Shown here piece by piece: positions 1 to 8,639 of a stretch of DNA of 64,000 nt; position 1 is the first letter of the stretch; every line of letters begins with the position of its first letter. Location: assembly GCA_025056965.1 (NCBI GenBank), contig JANWVF010000036.1, positions 1 to 64,000 on the forward strand, given 5' to 3'. The position numbers were made by a program, and so were the translations under genes. This DNA comes from Thermoflexales bacterium. GTDB lineage: Bacteria; Chloroflexota; Anaerolineae; J036; Brachytrichaceae. Under the pieces are notes generated by a model. It saw only the letters and a list, made by a program, of their open reading frames with translations, did not search any database and was not told where the DNA came from.

Positions 1-210
1 CATGTGATGGTGTGTGTTGATTAGGCCGGGCAGGACGATATGACCGCGCAAGTCAAGCACTTCGTCGGCGGTCTCCGGCATATCGGCGGTTCGACCGACC
101 GCGACGATGCGATTGTCTTCCACGTACAACCCGCCATCGGCAATCTCGCGCCGCTCGACGTCCATCGTCACTAGGCAGTCGGCATGTTTGACAAGGAGTG
201 TGTGAGCCAT
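1..210 (-). CDS. Amidohydrolase family protein (8-oxoguanine deaminase / TRZ-ATZ hydrolase-like), N-terminal part, runs off left edge
   Basis: Reverse-strand reading from ATG at 210 gives MAHTLLVKHADCLVTMDVERREIADGGLYVEDNRIVAVGRTADMPETADEVLDLRGHIVLPGLINTHHHM; the terminal HIVLPGLINTHHHM is the metal-binding H-x-H motif of this superfamily. Not in the ORF track because it is open at the edge. Confidence 0.88.
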   Translation of the reverse strand, partial: MAHTLLVKHADCLVTMDVERREIADGGLYVEDNRIVAVGRTADMPETADEVLDLRGHIVLPGLINTHHHM

Positions 211-642
211 GACATCGAAATGTTATACCGAAGCCGATTCGCTCCGGCAGCCGGATTCTGCTGTTGCGGGATTCGCGCGCCATGCCGTCCGAACACCCTA
301 CTCCAGGCTGCGCATCTCAAAGGCTGCCTTCCTGCGTCTCTAGCCTCTGGCATTCTCGCCAAATCCTCCACCTAGCTTGCCCAACGGCTAGCCCAAAGTT
401 TGTCTAACATTTGTATTTACTCTGTAGCATCTTGTGGTAGACTGCCAGTTGGCGGGATTTCATCGGAGTTCGTTGCAGCAGTGAATCTGTGAGTAGTGTT
501 TTGTCCGGCAGATTAGAAGAGGAATGGTGACATCGCAGCACACCGATCCCGCTATCCTGTCTGCAAACGCGCGCTGTGTTCAGGAGCGCCCAAGACGCAG
601 TCCTGACCGGCGCGCGCCTCGCATTGGCGGCGGCAGATCCAC

Positions 643-1395
643 TTGACCATCTCCGTTACGCCCTATAATCCCGAGTCCATGGACGTTGCTCTAAACGGCA
701 AAGTCGTCGCTATCGCGGGTGCGACCGGTGGCCTCGGTCCGACGGTTGCCCATGCATTCGCGCGCGCCGGCGCAGCGCTCTCGCTGGTAGATCGTGACGC
801 CGCCAAGTTGGATGCGCTTGTCATGTCGCTCGGCGCGTCACCGGAAAAGCACCAGCGAGCGGCTATGGATCTACTTGATCCGGGGCAAGCCCAGGGGTGG
901 GCAGCGCAAATCCAGCATCGCTATGGCCAAGTGGACGCTGTCCTGCATCTCGTCGGGGGGTATCGCGGTGGGCAGAAGATCGCACAGTTCCCTCAAGAGG
1001 ACTGGCTGCTGCTGAAGCAACTGCTGGTGGAAACGACCTGGAACGTCATACGCGCCTTCGCAGAGCCGCTCAAGACCAGCCGCGGCCGCTTTATCTTGGT
1101 GTCCTCGCCGCAAGCGCAGAAGCCCTCGCACGTTAACGCTGCCTACGCAGCCTGCAAAGCTGCTGCCGAGGCGCTCACCCTGGCCTTAGCGGACGAGTTC
1201 AGGGGCAGCGGCGCAACGGCCAATGTCATCGTCGTCAACGCCATCCTCACTGCCTCGATGCGCGCCGAGAAACCGGATGCCGATTACAGCGCATTCACCA
1301 CGGCCGAAGACATTGCCGATGCGATGTTGTATTTATGCTCGCCCGCCGCGGCCAACATGAATGGCCAACGCCTTTCGCTCTTCGGCGCGCGATGA
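643..1395 (+). CDS. SDR family oxidoreductase
   Basis: Rossmann motif VAIAGATGGLG, YxxxK-type segment NAAYAACKAAAEAL; TTG start or internal ATG at 679. Confidence 0.88.
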   Translation: MTISVTPYNPESMDVALNGKVVAIAGATGGLGPTVAHAFARAGAALSLVDRDAAKLDALVMSLGASPEKHQRAAMDLLDPGQAQGWAAQIQHRYGQVDAVLHLVGGYRGGQKIAQFPQEDWLLLKQLLVETTWNVIRAFAEPLKTSRGRFILVSSPQAQKPSHVNAAYAACKAAAEALTLALADEFRGSGATANVIVVNAILTASMRAEKPDADYSAFTTAEDIADAMLYLCSPAAANMNGQRLSLFGAR

Positions 1396-1781
1396 AGTTC
1401 CTCGACCGCTTGAAATTGTTCATCCGCTCGACGGCCGGCAATGCCTTGCGCGCGATCCCGGTCGAGCGATCATCTGGCCAACGCCACGACCGATTGTTGA
1501 GAGAAGCGCAGGCCCACCTGACGATCTTGCGCGCAGACTTAGCCAAGGCCGAGCAGCGCAGCGACGATGCGCTGGTGACTCGGCTCAAAGGAGAGATTGC
1601 CGAACTGGAGGGCCTGCTGGGCGCCCTACAGGCTCGCCAATCGTTCGGGAAAGCTAATGCACAACAGGCTACAGCCGCTAATACCACTCAGGCGGAGGAT
1701 ATGCGTCTCGACGAGACGCGGGTTGCCGATCAGATTCGCAGGCTGCGCGGAGGGCACAGCGGCGATGAGCGCAGCGGATGA
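1392..1781 (+). CDS. Small coiled-coil protein with PspA/IM30-like N-terminus
   Basis: Start ATG overlaps the SDR stop (ATGA). MKFLDRLKLFIRSTAGNAL resembles PspA-type amphipathic N-termini; followed by a coiled coil. Confidence 0.55.
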   Translation: MKFLDRLKLFIRSTAGNALRAIPVERSSGQRHDRLLREAQAHLTILRADLAKAEQRSDDALVTRLKGEIAELEGLLGALQARQSFGKANAQQATAANTTQAEDMRLDETRVADQIRRLRGGHSGDERSG

Positions 1782-1796
1782 GTGCGCCGCGAGGCG

Positions 1797-2465
1797 CTAA
1801 TCTATGCGGTAGCCTACGCCGCGCACCGTTTGTAGCCGCTCGGGGCGAGACGGGTCTTTCTCGATCTTTTCGCGCAGCCAACGCACGTGCACATCTACGG
1901 TGCGCACGTCGCCGTCGAAGTCATAGCCCCACACCTGGGTGATGAGGAACTCGCGCGAGAGCACGGCGCCCTTGTTGCGCATGAGCGTGGCGAGCAACTC
2001 GAATTCCTTATGGCTGAGCTTGATCTCTTTGTCACCCAGAAAGACTCTCCGCGAGACCGGATCGAGCTGCACGTCGCCGGCGCGCAGCACGGTGTCCATG
2101 CGCTTGGGCGCGCGCCGCAACGCAGCACGAATGCGCGCAGTCAGCTCAGGCAAGCTGAAGGGCTTCACCACGTAGTCGTCGGCGCCGTTGTCCAAGCCGA
2201 TGACGCGGTCTATCTCGCCGGCGCGCGCCGTTAGCAGGATGATGGCCATATCCGACTCGCGCCGCAGGATGCGACAAAGCGATAGACCATCCAGGCCGGG
2301 CAGCATTACATCCAAAACACAGATGTCGGGTTGTTCGCGTCGCGCAATCTCCAAGCCCTCATCTCCGCTGGTAGCGGTGATGACCGTATAGCCTTCACTC
2401 TCCAGATGCTTAGCGAGCAAATCGAGCAGGATCGTTTCATCCTCGACTATCAGAACCTTTGGCAT
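1797..2465 (-). CDS. OmpR/PhoB-family response regulator
   Basis: Receiver (VLIVEDE, LDVMLPGLDG, VKPFS) plus winged helix (VDVHVRWLREKIEKDP...TVRGVGYRID). Confidence 0.95.
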   Translation of the reverse strand: MPKVLIVEDETILLDLLAKHLESEGYTVITATSGDEGLEIARREQPDICVLDVMLPGLDGLSLCRILRRESDMAIILLTARAGEIDRVIGLDNGADDYVVKPFSLPELTARIRAALRRAPKRMDTVLRAGDVQLDPVSRRVFLGDKEIKLSHKEFELLATLMRNKGAVLSREFLITQVWGYDFDGDVRTVDVHVRWLREKIEKDPSRPERLQTVRGVGYRID

Positions 2466-2529
2466 ATCGCGTCACTGTTCTATGATTGTGCGCGCCGATA
2501 TCCTTGGCGCGCACAACAACGACACGTGA

Positions 2530-3213
2530 TCACGGGGTGCGGGGCGGCTTGTAATCCCCCAGCTCCGCGGTCGCGGCAAAGATCACTCGTTCGCAGAGGT
2601 TAGTCGCTCGATCGGCGATGCGTTCCAGGCTGTGCGCAACCCAGAGCAGATAAACTGCCTGCGCGATGGTCTTTGAATCTTGCATCATGAAGGTCAACAA
2701 CTCGCGCAGGATTTGTACGTAGAGGTCATCTACTTCTTGGTCGCGCGCTGCTACGCGCTTTGCCGCCTCTGCGTCCATCTCGATGAATGCATCCAGCGCC
2801 TCGTGGATCATTCCGCAGGCGATCTCCTGCATGCGCGGGACGTCAATGAGGGGCTTGATCAGCGGCTCATCCCCAATACGGATCGCGATCGAAGCGATGC
2901 TGCTCGCGTGATCCCCAATGCGCTCGAGCTCACCCGCCATGTGAATAGCAGCGAGGATGTAGCGCAGGTCCTTAGCCGCCGGCTGCTGAGTCGCAATCGT
3001 GCGCACACACTCAGACTCAACGCGGTAGCGCAAGGCATTGATTTGTTGGTCGGACTCGATGATTTGATGGGCAAGCGAGACGTTGCGCTCCTTTAGCGCA
3101 CGGACGGCTCTGGCAACTTGTTCTCCGACTAGGCTGCCCATGCGAAGAACGTCATTGCGAATTTCGTCTATGTTGTGATCCAGCAGAGTGCGGACTGAGG
3201 GAGAACTGGCCAT
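2530..3213 (-). CDS. phoU: Phosphate signalling complex protein PhoU
   Basis: Two PhoU repeats (e.g. LERIGDHASSIA, LERIADRATNLCERVIF). Confidence 0.94.
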   Translation of the reverse strand: MASSPSVRTLLDHNIDEIRNDVLRMGSLVGEQVARAVRALKERNVSLAHQIIESDQQINALRYRVESECVRTIATQQPAAKDLRYILAAIHMAGELERIGDHASSIASIAIRIGDEPLIKPLIDVPRMQEIACGMIHEALDAFIEMDAEAAKRVAARDQEVDDLYVQILRELLTFMMQDSKTIAQAVYLLWVAHSLERIADRATNLCERVIFAATAELGDYKPPRTP

Positions 3214-3239
3214 TTCTGAGCGTTGATATAAGTGCTTAC

Positions 3240-3268
3240 ATTTAAGCTGAGTTTAAGATATTGATAAG
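3240..3268 (-). promoter_or_regulatory. Candidate Pho-box array upstream of phoU
   Basis: Reverse strand CTTATCA-ATAT-CTTAAAC-TCAG-CTTAAAT: three 7-mers with 4-bp spacers (11-bp period), ending 8 bp before TTATAT at 3231..3226. Confidence 0.5.
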
Positions 3269-3298
3269 AATGGATGAAAACTGAGGAGTAAAAGTTGA

Positions 3299-3341
3299 CT
3301 TAACTTTCCGTTCATACACACTTCACACATCGGCGTATATT
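3299..3341 (+). promoter_or_regulatory. Candidate Pho-box array plus -10 for divergent small ORF
   Basis: CTTAACT-TTCC-GTTCATA-CACA-CTTCACA (11-bp period), 8 bp before TATATT (3336-3341). Confidence 0.5.
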
Positions 3342-3363
3342 CAAGAACAGGAGTATAAGCGTA

Positions 3364-3654
3364 GTGGGTATTCCACCGCGTACGCCTAATAAAACAGGAG
3401 GCCTGAAAGCCAAAGATATTATGAACAGCCAGCTACTAGACGAAACAATTGCCTACATCAGAAGAGAGCTAACTAACATTCATCATGACTTGGCTTGGGC
3501 AGATGGTATACAAGCCGAACTGTTCCGCCTTCGACAAGTTCGCTTACTGGCTGAACTCGATCGTCTGGAAGCGATTCGCCGGACGACAGCGACACCAGTC
3601 GCAATGCGCGCTTCCACTTCTACGAATCAATCGGCCGCCGGCACGGCTGGATAA
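3364..3654 (+). CDS. Hypothetical small protein (possible Pho-regulon member)
   Basis: GTG start 10 nt after AGGAG; alternative ATG at 3421. No recognised family. Confidence 0.5.
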   Translation: MGIPPRTPNKTGGLKAKDIMNSQLLDETIAYIRRELTNIHHDLAWADGIQAELFRLRQVRLLAELDRLEAIRRTTATPVAMRASTSTNQSAAGTAG

Positions 3655-3699
3655 TCAAAATTACCAGCACACACCTTCGGTGTCGGTTGTGCGTATCTA

Positions 3700-3771
3700 T
3701 GCCCCTACGCAGATTCGAACTGCGATCTACGGCTCCGGAGGCCGGCGCTCTATCCATTGAGCTATAGGGGC
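3700..3771 (-). tRNA. tRNA-Arg (anticodon CCG)
   Basis: Reverse complement GCCCCTA TA GCTC..GAGC G CCGGC CTCCGGA GCCGT..CGCAG TTCGAAT CTGCG TAGGGGC A; 7-bp acceptor, T arm with TTCGAAT, no encoded CCA. Confidence 0.93.
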
Positions 3772-4057
3772 GCTACCTTGTAGACAGCATTGTAGCAGCG
3801 GTTTGGGATGTGTTCAATCCCGGAAAAGGGCTTAAGCACTAGGATGCTGCCCTCTATCAAATTGTTGGCTGAACAGGCTAATAGCAGGCTATTAGGTTGA
3901 GCCGCCGTTTGCCTACTGCTCTGCTATTCAGCATGCATTCGCCTGGTAACGGCTCGCTGCCCAATCGCAAACGTGGATGCGCTCGTTTGAACCGTTGCCT
4001 CGGATTTCGACGTAGCCCGAATCGGGCAACTCCTTGCGGCAACGTTTCCAAACGCCG

Positions 4058-4300
4058 CTAAGAGCGCTGCCTGCGGCGCGCCAAGCGCGCTAGAGCTTTG
4101 CACAGTTCGCCTAAACCACATAGGTCTGCGATTTGCCTAATCCAAAGCCCCACAGACGAAACTGCCTGTAGATGTCTGGCAAGTGGCCCATCGGGTTCGG
4201 CAGGGGGCGAAATGTCGGCTGCAGGGCTAGCGCTGGCTGCCGCTGTGATGCTTGCTCCATTTGACCACCGATTCGCTTTGGGATCTTTGACACTTTTCAT
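4058..4300 (-). CDS. Possible 80-aa small protein
   Basis: ATG at 4300 preceded by GGTGGGAG; MKSVKDPKANRWSNG...; no family recognised. Low complexity; may be spurious. Confidence 0.25.
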   Translation of the reverse strand: MKSVKDPKANRWSNGASITAAASASPAADISPPAEPDGPLARHLQAVSSVGLWIRQIADLCGLGELCKALARLARRRQRS

Positions 4301-4372
4301 GTCTCCCACCTTGCACACCAGCGCCACGCGCCGGATGTGTGATACTTGAGGACTGTCTTTCGGGCGTTGACC

Positions 4373-5548
4373 GTGGCGCGCATCACGATTGACTACACGC
4401 CGGCCATTCACCAGGACGCGGGCATCGCGCGGCTGACGCGCGAGATCGTCCGCGCTGCGTTGGCATTGGGCGCGCCGCACGAATTCAGCCTGTTCGTCAT
4501 GGGCCGGCCGGCGCCCGACGTGCCGCTCTCCAACCTGATGAACACGCGCGAGCTACCGCTGCGCGTCTCCCGCCTGAGCGATCGCTGGCTCTACCGGTTG
4601 TGGTTTCGCGCCAATGTGCGTGCCCCAGTGCAACTCTTCAGCGGCCGGTGCGACCTATACCATGCCACTGACTTCGTGCTGCCACCTTTGCAGGGAAATA
4701 CGCCTGGCGTGCTGACCGTGCATGACCTGTCGTTCGAGCGCGATCCGGACTCCGCGCCACCGCGGCTGATCCCTTTTCTCAGGCGTGTCGTGCCCGATTC
4801 GGCGCGACGCGCCGCGCACATCATCGCCGATTCACACGCCACCGCTCAGGACCTCGCGGCGCTGTATGACATCCCGCCGGAGAAAATCACGGTCATCCAT
4901 AGCGGCGTGGATGAGCGATTTACGCCTTATCGTGATACGCTCTATATGCGCCGTCGGCGCGACTATGTGCTGAAGAAATACGGCATTGGCGACGCGCCGT
5001 TCATCCTCACGGTCGGCACGATGCAGCGGCGCAAGAATCACCTGCGCCTGGTTCAGGCCTTCGCCAAGCTTGGCCGCGCGGGCGCGCGGGCGTCGCTGCT
5101 GGTGATCGCCGGTGGCAAGGGTTGGCTGTATGACGAGGTATATGCCGAGGTGCAACGGCTCGGGTTGAGCGAGCGCGTCAGGTTCATCGGTTACGTCGAG
5201 GACGTAGACTTGCCACATCTGTATCGCGCGGCGGCGGTCTTTGCTTTCCCTTCTACCTATGAGGGGTTCGGCCTGCCGCCGCTAGAAGCCATGGCGAGCG
5301 GCGTGCCGGTGGTCACCTCGAACGTGTCGTCGCTGCCGGAGGTGGTCGGCGACGCCGGCCTACAGGTGAACCCGCTGGATGTGGACGCGCTGGCCCGCGC
5401 GCTGGACCAAGCGCTGAACGACGAAGTCTGGCGACGACACTGCATCGAGCGTGGACTAGCGCGCGCAGCGCAGTTCACCTGGCAGCGCGCTGCGGAGCGT
5501 TTGCTGGCCGTCTACGAGCGGGTGCTGCGACAGTACAATCGTCTCTGA
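4373..5548 (+). CDS. Glycosyltransferase family 4 (group 1)
   Basis: [19 protein letters not shown]-like segment, [25 protein letters not shown]; start GTG 4373 or TTG 4346. Confidence 0.92.
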   Translation: MARITIDYTPAIHQDAGIARLTREIVRAALALGAPHEFSLFVMGRPAPDVPLSNLMNTRELPLRVSRLSDRWLYRLWFRANVRAPVQLFSGRCDLYHATDFVLPPLQGNTPGVLTVHDLSFERDPDSAPPRLIPFLRRVVPDSARRAAHIIADSHATAQDLAALYDIPPEKITVIHSGVDERFTPYRDTLYMRRRRDYVLKKYGIGDAPFILTVGTMQRRKNHLRLVQAFAKLGRAGARASLLVIAGGKGWLYDEVYAEVQRLGLSERVRFIGYVEDVDLPHLYRAAAVFAFPSTYEGFGLPPLEAMASGVPVVTSNVSSLPEVVGDAGLQVNPLDVDALARALDQALNDEVWRRHCIERGLARAAQFTWQRAAERLLAVYERVLRQYNRL

Positions 5549-5576
5549 CTATACCCGAACGACGCCAGCCGCTGCC

Positions 5577-6893
5577 ATGTGGTCAGGAGCGACCGGCGTG
5601 CAGCCTAACGTTATGCCCGAAGCCATCCCCCTACCCCGCCTGCGCGACCTGCCAGTTGATGCGCGCGGCCAGGCGCTGGGCCTAAGCAGCGCGCAGATCG
5701 AAACGCTGCGCGGTGGCCTCTCGCTCGAACAAGCAGATCACATGGTCGAGAACGTGATCGGCCTCTTCGGCCTGCCCTTGGGCGTCGCGCAGCACTTCGT
5801 CGTAAACGGCCGGGAGATCACGGCGGTGCCAATGGTGATTGAAGAGGCCAGCGTGATCGCCGCGTGCAGCTATGCTGCTAAGCTAGCCCGCGCCAGTGGA
5901 GGGTTCACTGCCGGCAGCAGCCCGCCGATCATGATCGGCCAGCTGCAAGTGCTCGATACTCCTGACCTCGAAGCGGCGCGCGCACGCCTCATCGCCGAGG
6001 CCGACGCGCTCATCGCCTGGCTGAACCACGACAACCCTGCCACGCGCAGCCGACACGCTCGCGCCATAGGGATTGAGACCCGCGCTCTGGACGGACCGCC
6101 ACCTATGCTCATCGTGCACGTGCTCTACGACTGTGGTGACGCGATGGGCGCGAACCTCATCAACACAGCTTGCGAGGCGCTTGCGCCGCGCGTCGCGCAG
6201 CTCACGGAGGGACGGGTCAATCTGCGCATCCTCTCCAACTTAAGCGACCGGCGCATGGCCTGGGCGACTTGCACAATCCGCGCCGACTTGCTGGCCGCGC
6301 GCGCTGACAACGCTATCCCGGCGGCGGAGATCGTCGCGCGCATCGTCGAAGCGTCGCGCTTCGCCGAGCTTGACCCGTATCGCGCCGCGACGCATAACAA
6401 GGGCATTATGAATGGGGTTGACGCGGTTGTGATCGCCACCGGTAACGACTGGCGTGCCGTCGAGGCGGGCGCGCATGCCTACGCTGCGCGCGACGGCCGC
6501 TACACGGCGTTGGCCACCTGGCGCGCCAACGAGTCGGGCGATCTGGTCGGCCGCATTGAGCTGCCGCTGGCCGTGGGCATCGTGGGCGGGGCGACGCGCG
6601 TGCATCCCACAGCGCAGCTGGCCTTGAGCTTGCTCGGCGTTAAGACGGCGCGTGAGCTGGCCGAGATCATCGCCTGCGTCGGGTTGGCGCAGAACTTCGC
6701 AGCGATCCGTGCGCTGGCGATGGAGGGCATCCAGCAAGGCCACATGGCGCTGCACGCGCGGCAGGTGGCTATCGCCGCGGGTGCGTCCGGCGAGGACATC
6801 GAGCGAATCGCTGCGCAGCTCGTCGCCGAGAGAAATGTGCGGCTGGAGCGCGCTCGGGCGTTGCTCAATCGCGACGCTTCGCCTCTTGCTTGA
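5577..6893 (+). CDS. mvaA: Hydroxymethylglutaryl-CoA reductase, class II (degradative type)
   Basis: MVENVIGLFGLPLGVAQHF, VIEEASVIAACSYAAKLARASGGF, HNKGIMNGVDAVVIATGNDWRAVEAGAHAYA. Confidence 0.94.
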   Translation: MWSGATGVQPNVMPEAIPLPRLRDLPVDARGQALGLSSAQIETLRGGLSLEQADHMVENVIGLFGLPLGVAQHFVVNGREITAVPMVIEEASVIAACSYAAKLARASGGFTAGSSPPIMIGQLQVLDTPDLEAARARLIAEADALIAWLNHDNPATRSRHARAIGIETRALDGPPPMLIVHVLYDCGDAMGANLINTACEALAPRVAQLTEGRVNLRILSNLSDRRMAWATCTIRADLLAARADNAIPAAEIVARIVEASRFAELDPYRAATHNKGIMNGVDAVVIATGNDWRAVEAGAHAYAARDGRYTALATWRANESGDLVGRIELPLAVGIVGGATRVHPTAQLALSLLGVKTARELAEIIACVGLAQNFAAIRALAMEGIQQGHMALHARQVAIAAGASGEDIERIAAQLVAERNVRLERARALLNRDASPLA

Positions 6894-8058
6894 ACGAGGC
6901 GCGAGGCAAGATGCCGCGGTCTAACAGCTGCTGCTCGATGGCCTGCTCGATCGCGCGCTGATCTTCTTCGCTCACCACGGCTTCTTCGTGGGCCGCCTTT
7001 AGGGCAAGCGGATAGCCACCGCCGATGCGGGCATGGCGATACAGCACCGCGCAGAGCACGCCGATCGGGCCGGGGGCGGCGCACCACTGCGGCACCTCGA
7101 TGCGCGCGATGATGGGCTGCCCGGGCTCCCCGAAATTGACGTAGCACGCGCGTATCGCGTGCTCGCCTAAGTAGCGCGGCGCGTTCACTTCCCAGCCCGG
7201 GTCAAACAACGCGGTGCGATGGGCTGGAGCCAGCTCTCGCTCCAGCAAGTGGCGATCGAAGATGCCGACGATCGTTTGCTCAAACATCGTTCGTACGGTA
7301 GGCGCGTCTAGCGACAGGCCGGCTAAGGCACACGTGCGCACGATGTTGTTGCTATTGGGGCGATCAATGTAACCACATGCCCAGGCGCCACACTCGCGCA
7401 TCACGCTGAGCGCTGCCTTGAGCGGCTTAATCAACCGCTCGCTATCGTGGACGAGGTTGCGCGAGGTGAGCAGCGCAAATGGCACAAGCGAGCCATCTGC
7501 AACCACCACCGGCTGCAAACCGGCGTCGCGAGCCATGCGGCAGGCCTGGGCCATGAGCTCGATCTCCATGAGGTCGCGCTGGTTGATCACTTCCGTGGGC
7601 GGCTTAAGTTCGCCGGTCTGCGCATCGAATAGCTCGCTCTCTGCCATCAGGCGCGATCGCTTGAGGCGGCGCAACTCCTCAACTAGCGGATGACCGTGCT
7701 CACCGTAAACGAAGCCCGCGCAGCCGGCCTGCACATACGCGAAAAAGAACGCTTTGTGCCGGTCGGGCAGGATTTGTGAGCCATCGCTGGCGATCAGAGC
7801 GTAGCGGCTGGGTTCTTGCCCGAATGGAAATTGTTGGTTGATCGGCTCACCGGCGTTGAACAACGCGCCGGACCAACGCAGCTCCGCAACCTCGGCGGCG
7901 ATTCGGCATGTCTCGAGCAGCGCATCGGCGCCCAAGAAGCCGGCCCGCAGCGGCGCGCATAACTGCTCCAGACGGCCTTCGCGGTGGTGGCGCGCCCGCT
8001 GATAGGCCTCGACGTAATCGTTGATCTGTGCGTAGAGCGAAGTGGTGTCAACTGGCAT
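6865..8058 (-). CDS. NurA-domain DNA double-strand break repair nuclease
   Basis: YALIASDGSQILPDRH..., VVVADGSLV, conserved NurA architecture; start taken as MPVDTT at 8058. Confidence 0.82.
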   Translation of the reverse strand: MPVDTTSLYAQINDYVEAYQRARHHREGRLEQLCAPLRAGFLGADALLETCRIAAEVAELRWSGALFNAGEPINQQFPFGQEPSRYALIASDGSQILPDRHKAFFFAYVQAGCAGFVYGEHGHPLVEELRRLKRSRLMAESELFDAQTGELKPPTEVINQRDLMEIELMAQACRMARDAGLQPVVVADGSLVPFALLTSRNLVHDSERLIKPLKAALSVMRECGAWACGYIDRPNSNNIVRTCALAGLSLDAPTVRTMFEQTIVGIFDRHLLERELAPAHRTALFDPGWEVNAPRYLGEHAIRACYVNFGEPGQPIIARIEVPQWCAAPGPIGVLCAVLYRHARIGGGYPLALKAAHEEAVVSEEDQRAIEQAIEQQLLDRGILPRASFKQEAKRRD

Positions 8059-8177
8059 AGCTGAATTCTCGTTGTTGCGCTCGGCGAGCGCGATGCGCTG
8101 GCTCGGTTCGCCGGGCGATCGGTGACATGCTCGGCGCCGGTGCGCTGTGTGCTTCAAAAAGCATATATCATCTCAGC

Positions 8178-8636
8178 ATGTCGTCACAACCGACGGAGCG
8201 TTCGTTTGGCGTCATCCCCGTCTACCGCAAGGACGGTCAAACTTACTTCCTCCTGATCCGCCACAACAGCGGGCACTGGGCCTTCCCCAAGGGCCATGCC
8301 GAGCCGGGCGAGAGCGAAATGGAAACGGCACAGCGCGAGCTGTGGGAGGAGACCGGCATCCGCGATGTGACGATCTACCCACAACCGGTCTTCGAGGAAC
8401 GCTACACCCGGTCGGCGGCGTCCGACCCGCATCAAACAGTCGCCAAGACCGTGCGCTACTTCCTCGGCATCGTGCGCGACCCGCGCGTCCGCCTGCAGGC
8501 TGCGGAGGTGCAAGACTACCGTTGGGCGACGTTGGACGAAGCGCGCGCGACCATCACCTATGAAACCGGCCGGCGTTTGGTCGAGCAAGCCGCGCAGGCG
8601 CTGGAGCGTCAAGAGCACTGGGCGTCGTCGCCATGA
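8178..8636 (+). CDS. NUDIX hydrolase (Ap4A hydrolase-like)
   Basis: Nudix box GHAEPGESEMETAQRELWEETGI. Confidence 0.9.
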   Translation: MSSQPTERSFGVIPVYRKDGQTYFLLIRHNSGHWAFPKGHAEPGESEMETAQRELWEETGIRDVTIYPQPVFEERYTRSAASDPHQTVAKTVRYFLGIVRDPRVRLQAAEVQDYRWATLDEARATITYETGRRLVEQAAQALERQEHWASSP

Positions 8637-8639
8637 TCT

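Noticed and set aside
3871-3900. CTAATAG-cagg-CTATTAG hairpin near tRNA-Arg as a possible att site or integration scar
   Set aside because: No integrase, no direct repeat of the tRNA 3' end seen; at most a terminator or operator.
4301-4480. N-terminal extension of the 140-aa minus ORF
   Set aside because: Antisense to the glycosyltransferase start; only the portion from ATG 4300 could be real.
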